Shown here one piece after another: positions 35,201 through 41,839 of a DNA stretch of 49,469 bases. The position numbers and the translations under genes are program-made. Origin of the DNA: a virus; IMG/VR virus record IMGVR_UViG_3300027801_000038, positions 1 through 49,469 of that record. One strand, given 5' to 3'. Positions within the stretch are counted from its first letter, which is position 1, and each line of letters opens with the position of its first letter. The notes under the pieces are model-generated. The model made no database searches, was not told the origin of the DNA, and saw only the letters and a list, made by a program, of their open reading frames with translations.

Positions 35201-35948
35201 TGATACATTACATACACTGATACCTAGTTTAGCACTACAGGGAACTAAGATCGCTGCACATGTAAACACAACAGCAATGAATTCACCTGAAGGTATCATA
35301 AGTGGAACAGTTTACACTAAGAGAGCAACAAACACCTACATTACCTTAAATGATAATGCATGGATGGGTACTCCTTGTATCGTTGCATCACAAGAAAATG
35401 AAACCAACGAAATGGCAGGAACTAAATCATTCACTGCAACACTACAACTGCAATCCAACAACAAACGTATATCACCAGTTATTGATATTGCTACAATTGG
35501 TTGTCTTGGTGTTGCAAACAGAATTAATAATATCGATGTTGTTGGGGATGTTCCAACTGGTACAACTTATATTCCATCAACAGCTCCCGATGGTGACAGT
35601 AATGTGATGACTTACATAACAAGAAAGGTAAATCTAAAAACTCCAGCTGCAGCAATTAGAGTAACAGCAGATTTCTTTAGACCACCGACAACTGATCTTA
35701 AAGTGTTATACAAGGTTCTAGAAAACGATAATGCAACACCATTTGACGAGCTTCCATGGACATACTTTAATACCACAGGAGCTCCTGATACAACAACAGA
35801 AGCAGATGCAAGAAATTATAAAGAGTACGAATTCTCTGTTAATGATCTTCCTGAGTTTAGTGCATTTTCAATCAAAATTGTAGGACAAGGAACAAGTACT
35901 TCAATCGTTCCACAAGTATCTGCATTAAGATGTTTAGCACTAGCATAA
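29259..35948 (+). CDS. Giant DUF4815-type baseplate/virion protein
   Basis: 2229 residues. The N-terminal block (NVSPYYDDFSEDKNFQKVLF, then RAGRALQSRELTQSQSILQN) is the DUF4815 start found in large virion proteins of marine T4-like phages. The body is beta-rich with GE-type modules near residues 490 and 850. A Pro/Asp-rich linker lies near residues 1543-1590 (DPVDETAPEWIDPIPVDQTP). Then comes a region with WRDPLAQSFMVD and SVEVYFETKDTSMPVSVEIR. Following gp8, it is in the position of T4 gp9-gp10 and may form the baseplate edge to which fibres attach. Ribosome-binding site TTAAGGAAT. Confidence 0.75.
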   Translation: MTEKTDLNVSPYYDDFSEDKNFQKVLFRAGRALQSRELTQSQSILQNQVERFGNHIFKEGSIVEGAQTGLDLELYYVKVKSANPNASGDANAADYRTASVGKYYIGKSTGVVGKVISTSAETTDDKLTLFVKYARQGTDTGNSFTFAANEELQQVTLNAAGSTTIVSSDLNEYTVNTKTDADNPNGLASIANISKGIVYVRGFFVKVPAQELILEKYSGAPSYRIGLTITESIVSSTGDTSLLDNSQGTSNENSTGADRLKFSLVLSKYALTTTDDTDFVELARVNKGLTELTINRPIYGTIENTMARRTFDANGDFVLNQYTSSLREHLDDTTNRGFYTSANGGDEAKVVMQVSPGKAYVKGYEINKIATSTIGLKKARTTTSLDNANTPIRIGNSIRVKNTHSLPEFGNESGSEAMAPFKECELWDTAISTAGVVPTGSANQIGFARVRNIDLYSGTDTSNVYTDISIWNLYLFDIKMFTKITGPTSAASFQAGDKVVGSSSGATGIVANTVASGQASILVHDVVGTFTVDDALSTVGSTAAVIVDVTAVRTYNADRSRSITQTPLESGREIFTADIYADQNTTLTGTVTIAGTAMTGFGTKFVAQLTVGDIILDGGGVERIVQSITDGTNAVIASGTSMVNANCVRRRVQLYNQDQTAAIASWPRDWVATHTGESVQVRRQKVVTVASEAVSLDTGSNATFGAINTDNFSIAVVEKGSGGAAKAQGDLLNIEDYADSNDITSSGSGQTIAISGFHADDNGARLKITYTLTITDPVNRDKTLRQSRVLQVSGNRAAASPYVGFYGTAFGDKDITLGVADVFKIRGVYEGTGGTTPLPPSATFTVSSGTFQNYEKVIGQTSGAHAIIISTGGTTYFYYISGTLVNTENVVGQTSTAVAQLSNVSAGSSNITSRYFFDNGQRDGFYDLAKLQLKTGAPAPSNAIAVVFDYFTPSGGGDFFDVNSYSGIPYRDIPTYSPTKVDLGGLEPDGTFELSDCIDFRSVVGQILGTSTFGTNNSQTVASPIDLSNSTSGAVFAPFGYTSGRDFRSVRTGVSSTGANPIDTPVTGSSFVGDISFYVGRYDKIFLHKSGNFQVSEGTPALSPTKPKAVDDSIELFEVYIPPYTLNLKNIRVRSQDHRRFTMKDISRINNRVTNLERITSLSLLERDTQSKQILDGDGFDRFKSGFLVDNFRGHRVGDVNHPDYECAIDTKAGAMRPQSYSQFWDISLNTGSSSSYKKTGDLLTLPYTTKTYAAVDKASRTINVNPYSVFSFMGTLKLTPGSDVWKDTFHLPDVRISREGNFDAITSSVANSLGTVWNEWQTTWVGEPTVVSEEIQSTSNGSWAGDPAQGGTWIAGEEVTREVTETVETQTRTGVTTSVVEDFVETRADRMVSVTLIPFIRAKTIEVDGQNLKPNSNHYFYFDNIDVNKYVRPYSTDYSQDSGTTVTSGLKTDGNGRLRGYFELPNTSTQRFPTGMRELRATSSFYNLPNPSSAAGEIYQAQGLLQSSQTEITSTRNGRVVYESLSGERQITSTGESWNTDPVDETAPEWIDPIPVDQTPPVVITDPADPVILTPPDPPVVSPVIPIPEQDMWLPIRFEREIRGWRDPLAQSFMVDSVGGMFATSVEVYFETKDTSMPVSVEIRTMNNGYPANIVMPFSEVTKLPADVNISADGSSATVFTFDSPVFLDHEVEYCFVVSSNSNEYNAFISRMGEKDLATGQTISEQPYAGSLFMSQNNSTWTAEQTDDLKFALKVAEFDTTKTATLKFDNAAIPTQVLQSNPIQTFSGANYVKVYSYTHGMYHTSGNTTIANVVGDKTGAVLTIGAIGSVSSTPSNGTYTNVATTTSGTGTGCKVDIVVAGGTVTSTLVSTAGTGYAAVDSLTVTNFDGGTADGTIAIDTIGDTLGGIPIGAINASFGAISNIGIDSFCVTPDLSAYDFVSGYDADDSTVGGGLRTEPLKANGVVQVAASGVTCTRDYYFDTLHTLIPSLALQGTKIAAHVNTTAMNSPEGIISGTVYTKRATNTYITLNDNAWMGTPCIVASQENETNEMAGTKSFTATLQLQSNNKRISPVIDIATIGCLGVANRINNIDVVGDVPTGTTYIPSTAPDGDSNVMTYITRKVNLKTPAAAIRVTADFFRPPTTDLKVLYKVLENDNATPFDELPWTYFNTTGAPDTTTEADARNYKEYEFSVNDLPEFSAFSIKIVGQGTSTSIVPQVSALRCLALA

Positions 35949-35949
35949 G

Positions 35950-36162
35950 ATGAGTGACTATATTAAAGTAGAGGGACACTCCAACCTTTTAAGAGATGGT
36001 GGTTCAACAGCAATAGTTAATAATGATGTGGCGGCATATCGTCTACAGAAGAGGCGAAAGGAAATATTTAAGAACCAAGTTAAAGAGATAAATACATTAA
36101 AAGATGACGTAACAGAGATCAAAGCTTTACTTCACACATTAATAGAGAAAATACATGGCTAA
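35950..36162 (+). CDS. Small coiled-coil protein before the fibre gene
   Basis: 70 residues. DYIKVEGHSNLLRDGGSTAI, then VNNDVAAYRLQKRRKEIFKN and a C-terminal heptad stretch (INTLKDDVTEIKALLHTLIE). Probably a trimeric coiled-coil connector, and a regular neighbour of the large DUF4815 protein in related phages from memory. It begins 1 base after the giant gene and overlaps the next gene by 8 bases. Confidence 0.7.
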   Translation: MSDYIKVEGHSNLLRDGGSTAIVNNDVAAYRLQKRRKEIFKNQVKEINTLKDDVTEIKALLHTLIEKIHG

Positions 36163-38368
36163 GACAGTAGACCAATTCAGCACGATAGAAGACTTCAGAT
36201 TGAAGCACAACGAGCTCGCAATAGATGTGGGTGACAAGTCGGGCCTTAGAACTACTAATTCCACAACAGTTGTAGATGCACTTAATAGTTTAGAAGATAA
36301 ATCATTCTTCTTCCAAGAGTTTATCTATACTGCTTCAGCTGGTCAAACAACATTTACTGGTAACGATGAGTTTGCTAATTCTCTATTGATGAGAAAGAAC
36401 AAGATTCAGGTATACAAAAATGCAGACTTGATACTTGAGGATACGGACTATACTATCACAAGTCTTGATTCTAAAGGAAACTATCTTTCCCTAGCATTGA
36501 CATCAGGTGCGTCTGTAAATGATAAGATTGTCATATACTCTTTCACAGGTTCATACTTGGGTGCAGAGGGTGGAGATGCAAGGCCTGGCCAGTTCACAGA
36601 AACCGCAGCAGAAACAATTTATAATGTTAACACTAATGGTGTTATTCTAAATGGAGATGGTTCTCCGTACCAAACACTTTCGCTTGAAAGTGGATATACT
36701 ATTCAATTAGCTGGTGCAACATACGGTGAAGAAAACTTAACACTTGCGGCAGGTAAAACTTTAGCTGCACCTACTATAACAGACAACACACTTTCTGTCA
36801 ATAGTGGTAACATAACAAGTGGAGTATCGGGTACATTCTCAGGTGCTTTAACTGCAGGGTCATTTACAGACGGTATAATGACTGCGACAGGTGGTGATAT
36901 AACTGGTGTTGACGATATTACAGGAACAGCAGACTCTACATTCACTGCATTTAAATTTATAGACAAAAGTGGTGCAAACTTAACTGGTGGTGTATTAACC
37001 GCAGGTAGTTTAGACATCTCAGGTAATGCAGATGTTGATGGAACGATGGAAGCAGATGCGTACACGGTTGACAATATTCCTCTTAATGAGTACATTTCAG
37101 ATACCGTTGGCGCCATGGTCACTTCTAATAGTGAAGCAGGCATTAGTGTAGATTACCAAGATAGTGATAACACACTAGACTTTAATGTTGCTGACCCAAC
37201 ACTTACCTTTACAGGGGATGTTGCTGGTTCAGGACAAATAGTAAATTTAGGTAACGTATCCATTGGGTTGACAATTCAACCCGACTCTGTTGCACTAGGA
37301 ACTGATACTACTGGTAACTATGTAGCTACTATTGTTGACGCAGGTAACGATCATATTACTGTTGCAAATAGTGGTACAGAAACCGCAGGAATAACCCTAA
37401 ACATTACTGATGATGCTGTTGATTCAGATCAGATAGCACCTAATGCTGTTGCACTAGGTACACAAACTACTGGAGCTTATGCGGCAACAGTTGTTGGTAC
37501 AGCAAACGAAATAACAGTATCGGGAAGTGGTGGAGAAACAGCAGCTATAACGGTAAGTCTACCCGATGATGTTACTATAGGAAACGATTTAACAGTTACA
37601 GGTGACTTGACTGTAAACGGTGATACAACTGCAATTTCGACTACAAATTTAGAAATAACCGATAAGTTAATTGTATTAGGGAAAGGTTCTAGTACTTTAG
37701 CACAGACTGATTCTGCTGGAATCCAGTTAGGTGAAAATGCGTCTGCACCTACAATTACTTGGGATAATGGAAATGTTAGATTATCTATAAACAAAGGACT
37801 CTATTCTTCTGTAGGATTTACAGGAAACGTAACAGGTGATGCAACAGGTAACGCAGGAACAGTCACTAATGGAGTTTATACTACTGGTACTCAAACTATC
37901 GGTGGGGCAAAAACATTTAGTTCTTCCATTGTAGGTGCTTTAACAGGCAATGCAGACACCGCTACTACCCTAGCAACTGCTATAACTATCGCAGGGAACA
38001 GTTTTAATGGTTCAGCAAATATAGCCATCGCTGTAGAAGATTTATCTAATTTTAGTTCAACAGGTGCTTCTACAGGGCAGGCCCTAGTTTGGGATGGTGG
38101 GGCAGGGGAATGGGAACCTACAACACTAGGTTCAACTACCGATTCATATACTGAAGGAACAAACAATAAATACTTTACAGATGACCGAGTCAATGACATA
38201 CTTGTTTTACAAGACGGCCTAAAGAAGGTCTATGTTGATAACCCTGATGGGGGTGCTGATACTCCTATTGATGGACGTGCTACCCTCTCACTAGATTACG
38301 AAACTGTAAGTGTTGCTCCGACAGTAGTTGGTTCTACTGCGACTGGACACTTATGGTTCGTCATATAA
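36155..38368 (+). CDS. Tail fibre-like structural protein
   Basis: 737 residues. An N-terminal block (TVDQFSTIEDFRLKHNELAI, FIYTASAGQTTFTGNDEFAN) probably attaches to the baseplate. The rest is Gly/Thr/Ser-rich beta repeats (DDVTIGNDLTVTGDLTVNGD; GNAGTVTNGVYTTGTQTIGG). Phrases such as DSYTEGTNNKYFTDDRV are found in many T4-like marine fibres. A 63-base block is identical to part of the 870-residue fibre at 46104. Starts inside the end of the preceding gene. No catalytic domain seen. Confidence 0.75.
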   Translation: MAKTVDQFSTIEDFRLKHNELAIDVGDKSGLRTTNSTTVVDALNSLEDKSFFFQEFIYTASAGQTTFTGNDEFANSLLMRKNKIQVYKNADLILEDTDYTITSLDSKGNYLSLALTSGASVNDKIVIYSFTGSYLGAEGGDARPGQFTETAAETIYNVNTNGVILNGDGSPYQTLSLESGYTIQLAGATYGEENLTLAAGKTLAAPTITDNTLSVNSGNITSGVSGTFSGALTAGSFTDGIMTATGGDITGVDDITGTADSTFTAFKFIDKSGANLTGGVLTAGSLDISGNADVDGTMEADAYTVDNIPLNEYISDTVGAMVTSNSEAGISVDYQDSDNTLDFNVADPTLTFTGDVAGSGQIVNLGNVSIGLTIQPDSVALGTDTTGNYVATIVDAGNDHITVANSGTETAGITLNITDDAVDSDQIAPNAVALGTQTTGAYAATVVGTANEITVSGSGGETAAITVSLPDDVTIGNDLTVTGDLTVNGDTTAISTTNLEITDKLIVLGKGSSTLAQTDSAGIQLGENASAPTITWDNGNVRLSINKGLYSSVGFTGNVTGDATGNAGTVTNGVYTTGTQTIGGAKTFSSSIVGALTGNADTATTLATAITIAGNSFNGSANIAIAVEDLSNFSSTGASTGQALVWDGGAGEWEPTTLGSTTDSYTEGTNNKYFTDDRVNDILVLQDGLKKVYVDNPDGGADTPIDGRATLSLDYETVSVAPTVVGSTATGHLWFVI

Positions 38369-38377
38369 GATTATGAT

Positions 38378-40198
38378 ATGTCAGACGAAATTTTTATAAA
38401 CACAGGTACTAGTTTTCAACAACAGTATACTGCGAGACAACCAGCGATAGGAACAGCTCCTACGATAGGAAGTGTTATTGCACAAGCAATTGCAACGACT
38501 CAGACTCCGTTCACCTATCAAAGAAGAAGTCCAGCTAATTATAACGCAACTGGTCAGACTCCGTTCACCTATCAACATAGAACACCGAGTATCTATCAAC
38601 ATCCAACGATTGGTCAACAACCGTTTACCTATGATAATAGACAACCTGCGACATATCCTAGGATTGCACGGCAACCCGCTACTTATGCTAGACAAGGAAG
38701 ACTACCATCTACCTATGATAATAGACAACCTGCGACATATCCTAGGATTGCACAAGTTACTTATCAGCATCCATTTACTTATCAACATAGAACACCGTCT
38801 ACATATGCTAGACAAGGTCAAACACCTTATCCTTATATAGCAAGTGGACAACAGCCGACTGCTAATCAGAATACAGCTTCTGCACAGGCTCCAAGTATTG
38901 CGAATGCACAGACAACTTCACAACAACCTTATGCTTATCAGGCAGTAAGTCAGACACCTTATATTGCACAAGGAAGAACACCAAGTATCTATAATGCAAC
39001 TGGACAAGTGGCATATAACTTTCAGCAGCCAGCACAACAACCGTATCCTTATATTGCTCAAGGAAGACAACCAAGTACCTATCAACATAGGAACCCATTC
39101 ACATATGCTGTGACACAAGCTCAATCAACTTATTCTTTTCAACAACCTGCGATAGGTCAACAACCTTATATCTATAGTGATACAATACAAACTTACTTTA
39201 GTGGATATTCTTATGAAGAGGATGAAGGTGCATTTGCAATAAATAATAGTGGTCATTTCGGTTGTAAATATGTGGGAAATGATATTATACTATATTTCCA
39301 AGGTGACGGTAACCAAGAGAACTCAGGAAGTACTGGGACTTATGGAACTGGGACTGACACAAGTGTCACTTATTTTAGTAGCTACGCAGAAATAGGAAGA
39401 ATTAGGGATGCCGCTTCAGGATACACGGTTAGACGAACTACTGCCTATTGGAGTGGATTTTCTACATATGACGGTGGGGACGGCTCTACTTCATTTAGTG
39501 GCACCATAACAACATCAGCTACATCAGTCACCTCAAGCATGAGAGAGTGTAATTTGAATAAAGTGTGTATTGGTGCCGGTGAAGGAGAAAGTCGTGCTAG
39601 ATTTTCATTAATCTTTGAAAAGTCAGGAGATACAACACATACACTGAACTTGGATATGTTAATTGATGTTAACTTAACGGAAGAAGAATGTCCAGGCTGT
39701 TGTGTCCATGTAAATATGACCGTAGAGACAGCAGATGGAGAAGTTAATGTTAGTACACTATCGGTTGGAGATATGGTTTATGCATATGACTTCTTAGGTG
39801 GTGGTAAGATGTTAACTCCAATAGTCCATAAGGTTCTGATCCCAAGAGATTGTGAGTACCAAGTTAATGACTTGTTACTAACAGAAGATCACCCAATATA
39901 CTTATCAGACGGAATGCGTAGACATAAAATGGATGGGTCAGCAGGTTTGAGTGGTGGAAGACGAGCATCGGTTAATCCTGAACTAACAATGGTAAACTAT
40001 GGACTAGAGGTAGATCAACTTGTAATTGGTGATGTTATGATGAAGGGTGATGGAACAACAGAAGAAGTTACTAGTATAACTGCATATGCAGGCACACATG
40101 ATAACTATGCATTACTAACAAAACAGGGTAACTGGTATGCAAATGGTGTAATGGTAGATAGTGTTGTTAAAGACTTAAACATTGAGGACATTGCATAA
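38378..40198 (+). CDS. Pro/Tyr-repeat fibre protein with C-terminal Hint domain
   Basis: 606 residues. About residues 15-268 are imperfect 8-10 residue repeats rich in Gln, Pro and Tyr (QTPFTYQHRTPSIYQHP; QQPYAYQAVSQTPYIAQ). Residues about 270-438 form a beta domain (GGDGSTSFSGTITTSATSVT). From Cys442 a Hint (Hedgehog/intein) domain follows: CVHVNMTVETADGEVNVSTL, VGDMVYAYDF, the block B motif T502-x-x-H505 in LLLTEDHPIYL, then GNWYANGVMVDS near the end. The usual terminal HN is DS here and only 11 residues follow. The domain could therefore make an N-terminal thioester and cut, as in Hedgehog-type Hint, rather than splice. The stop overlaps the next start (TAATG). Confidence 0.8.
   Translation: MSDEIFINTGTSFQQQYTARQPAIGTAPTIGSVIAQAIATTQTPFTYQRRSPANYNATGQTPFTYQHRTPSIYQHPTIGQQPFTYDNRQPATYPRIARQPATYARQGRLPSTYDNRQPATYPRIAQVTYQHPFTYQHRTPSTYARQGQTPYPYIASGQQPTANQNTASAQAPSIANAQTTSQQPYAYQAVSQTPYIAQGRTPSIYNATGQVAYNFQQPAQQPYPYIAQGRQPSTYQHRNPFTYAVTQAQSTYSFQQPAIGQQPYIYSDTIQTYFSGYSYEEDEGAFAINNSGHFGCKYVGNDIILYFQGDGNQENSGSTGTYGTGTDTSVTYFSSYAEIGRIRDAASGYTVRRTTAYWSGFSTYDGGDGSTSFSGTITTSATSVTSSMRECNLNKVCIGAGEGESRARFSLIFEKSGDTTHTLNLDMLIDVNLTEEECPGCCVHVNMTVETADGEVNVSTLSVGDMVYAYDFLGGGKMLTPIVHKVLIPRDCEYQVNDLLLTEDHPIYLSDGMRRHKMDGSAGLSGGRRASVNPELTMVNYGLEVDQLVIGDVMMKGDGTTEEVTSITAYAGTHDNYALLTKQGNWYANGVMVDSVVKDLNIEDIA
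38414..39180 (+). repeat. Pro/Tyr/Gln repeat array 1
   Basis: DNA coding for the repeat half of the Hint-bearing fibre. It includes a 44-base perfect repeat (38626-38669 and 38710-38753). A 45-base block (38567-38611) is identical to 40468-40512 in the next gene. Confidence 0.85.
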
Positions 40199-41097
40199 TG
40201 CCTACAGGTCAACAACCATATCCTTATACAATTCCAGCAATAGGTCAAACCCCATATGGGTATACTGCTAACGCACAACAACCCATTATTGCAAATGCAC
40301 AGTCTCCATTTACTTATGCGAGACAAGCTCAAGCTGTGGTGCAAGCGATTGCTGTTGGCCGAATACCTTATCCATATATAGCCTCTGCACAGTCTCCATT
40401 TACCTATTCTAATAGACAGCCAGGCACATATCCTAGGATTGCACAGGTTACTTATCAGCATCCGAGTACCTATCAACATAGAACACCGAGTATCTATCAA
40501 CATCCAACGATTACTCAGACACCGTTTACCTATGCTAGACAAGCACAGACTACATACCCTTATCAGGCCTCTGCACAGACTCCAAGTATTGCAAATGGAC
40601 AATCGACTTCACAACAACCTTATGCTTATCAGGCAGCTTCACAGACTCCATATATCGCGAATGCACAACAACCGTATCCTTATATTGCTAATACACAGTC
40701 CCCTTATGCTTATCAAGCAAATTCACAGACTCCATATATTGCGAATGGTCAGACTAATATCAATGTACAGAATACTGCAAGTACACAGACTCCAAGTATT
40801 GCAAACGGACAACAACCTTATCCGTATATAGCCGGTGGACAACAACCTTATATTGCAAATGGACAACAACCAACTATCGTCCAACAGCCTTACATAACAC
40901 AGTATAGTTTTCAACAACCTTATGCTTATCAGGTTACATACACTAATACAAGAACAATCGGGCCACTTGCAAAAGTCAAGGGAGTATTTGTAAATAAGGC
41001 TGGAAGTGTAGAAAAAGTAGACGAAGTATTTACAAATTCTAGTGGATCATTAGAAAAAGTTCATCAATCTGTTCCTTCGGCACAGTATCAAACTTAA
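40198..41097 (+). CDS. Pro/Tyr-repeat fibre protein, second copy, no Hint domain
   Basis: 299 residues. Nearly the whole protein (residues 3-247) is repeats like QQPYPYIANAQ and QTPYIANGQ. It ends with a short tail (VKGVFVNKAGSVEKVDEVFT, then NSSGSLEKVHQ) containing two copies of a V-x-x-VF-x-N/T-x-(A/S)G-S-(V/L)EKV unit. The start overlaps the stop of the Hint-bearing gene, so they are translated together. The shared near-identical DNA shows that the two genes arose by duplication or exchange sequence. Probably an adhesin or fibre part. Confidence 0.75.
   Translation: MPTGQQPYPYTIPAIGQTPYGYTANAQQPIIANAQSPFTYARQAQAVVQAIAVGRIPYPYIASAQSPFTYSNRQPGTYPRIAQVTYQHPSTYQHRTPSIYQHPTITQTPFTYARQAQTTYPYQASAQTPSIANGQSTSQQPYAYQAASQTPYIANAQQPYPYIANTQSPYAYQANSQTPYIANGQTNINVQNTASTQTPSIANGQQPYPYIAGGQQPYIANGQQPTIVQQPYITQYSFQQPYAYQVTYTNTRTIGPLAKVKGVFVNKAGSVEKVDEVFTNSSGSLEKVHQSVPSAQYQT
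40201..40935 (+). repeat. Pro/Tyr/Gln repeat array 2
   Basis: Repeat-coding DNA of the 299-residue protein. Recurrent units such as CAGACTCCAAGTATTGC and CAACAACCTTATGCTTATC are also in arrays 1 and 3. Confidence 0.85.
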
Positions 41098-41102
41098 GGT
41101 GG

Positions 41103-41110
41103 TATAAATA
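41103..41110 (+). promoter_or_regulatory. Late promoter TATAAATA, leaderless layout
   Basis: TATAAATA at 41103-41110, then GTATT, then ATG at 41116. The predicted +1 is the A of the ATG. The block TATAAATAGTATTATG is identical at 44922. An AAGGTGG lies upstream of the promoter box, not in the message. Confidence 0.85.
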
Positions 41111-41115
41111 GTATT

Positions 41116-41448
41116 ATGGCAATCATTGCAAACATATTCATAGATCAAGGTGCGGACTTCAGTATTACTGTAGATGTATCTGATGCAGACGGAAATGTAT
41201 TGAGTCTCACTGGTTATACTGCAGCGGCACAAATAAGAAAAACTTATAGTTCTTCTAGTATATCTAAGACCTTTTCGAATTCAATTAATGCAGCTGCGGG
41301 TCAGGTAACTTTAACTCTAACGGATACACAAACAGCTGCTATTGAAGCAGGACGTTATGTATATGACTTAAACGTAACGAGTGGTGGTGGAACAACTACA
41401 AGAGTAGTGGAAGGTCAGGTAATTGTAACGCCTGGCGTAACGAGGTAA
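41116..41448 (+). CDS. Small beta-sandwich virion protein
   Basis: 110 residues. IANIFIDQGADFSITVDVSD, DGNVLSLTGYTAAAQIRKTY and GRYVYDLNVTSGGGTTTRVV, then EGQVIVTPGV, resemble a short structural protein frequent in fibre modules of marine T4-like phages (BppU-like N-terminal style). Probably binds a fibre to the baseplate or decorates it. Its message appears leaderless. Confidence 0.75.
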   Translation: MAIIANIFIDQGADFSITVDVSDADGNVLSLTGYTAAAQIRKTYSSSSISKTFSNSINAAAGQVTLTLTDTQTAAIEAGRYVYDLNVTSGGGTTTRVVEGQVIVTPGVTR

Positions 41449-41454
41449 TTCAAT

Positions 41455-41694
41455 ATGGCAATTAAAGGAACATTAAGTAGAGTAGCCACAATTGGTGGTA
41501 GCATTGTTGGGGCCGGAGCAATTCGTGCGAAACAAGTAGCTATTGGGACAAGTGGTGACACAAATATTTCAGCAAGATCAATCAATGAACTTGCAGATGT
41601 AAACGTGACGGAGAGCGATGACGGTCTTCTTTCATATGATGCAGCGACAGATAAGTGGGTAACAACTACCACACTTGACGGTGGAACATTCTAG
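41455..41694 (+). CDS. Small structural protein with a DGGTF end
   Basis: 79 residues with a GAGGT ribosome-binding site in the preceding stop region. GTLSRVATIGGSIVGAGAIR, then ELADVNVTESDDGLLSYDAA and a final LDGGTF. The end GGTF/GGTI is shared with the proteins at 41840 and 45871, suggesting a common C-terminal contact or a chaperone-type cap. Function otherwise unknown. Confidence 0.65.
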   Translation: MAIKGTLSRVATIGGSIVGAGAIRAKQVAIGTSGDTNISARSINELADVNVTESDDGLLSYDAATDKWVTTTTLDGGTF

Positions 41695-41839
41695 TTTACT
41701 AAATAACTATATCAAATCAAGGTTGTCAACCAGTGAGACAACGACCCACATTGTGAGTGGACAGTATATATTATGCAATCACGGCCTCGACAGTGACAGG
41801 TCATAATTAAATAAATCAAATTTTATAGGAAATATAAAA
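41695..41839 (+). other. 145-base gap with hairpins and a late-promoter-like box
   Basis: ACTAAATA at 41698-41705 is a late-promoter-like box. It is followed by GTTGTC (41722-41727) pairing with GACAAC (41737-41742), then CCAC (41746-41749) pairing with GTGG (41757-41760). An AGGA ribosome-binding site lies 10 bases before the next ATG. No ORF of useful length. The hairpins may shape the 5' leader of the 582-residue gene. Confidence 0.4.

Noticed and set aside
39701-40198. Full intein with splicing
   Set aside because: The C-terminal HN plus nucleophile is replaced by DS and there is almost no C-extein, so splicing is unlikely; a Hint domain with one-sided cleavage fits better.
38472-40831. 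Other-frame ORFs rich in Leu/His/Arg in the Pro/Tyr repeats
   Set aside because: Repeat DNA stays open in several frames; only the frame giving QQPYPYIA-type repeats links to proper starts and neighbouring domains.
38378-41097. Diversity-generating retroelement
   Set aside because: No reverse transcriptase and no template/variable repeat pair with adenine-specific changes were seen.
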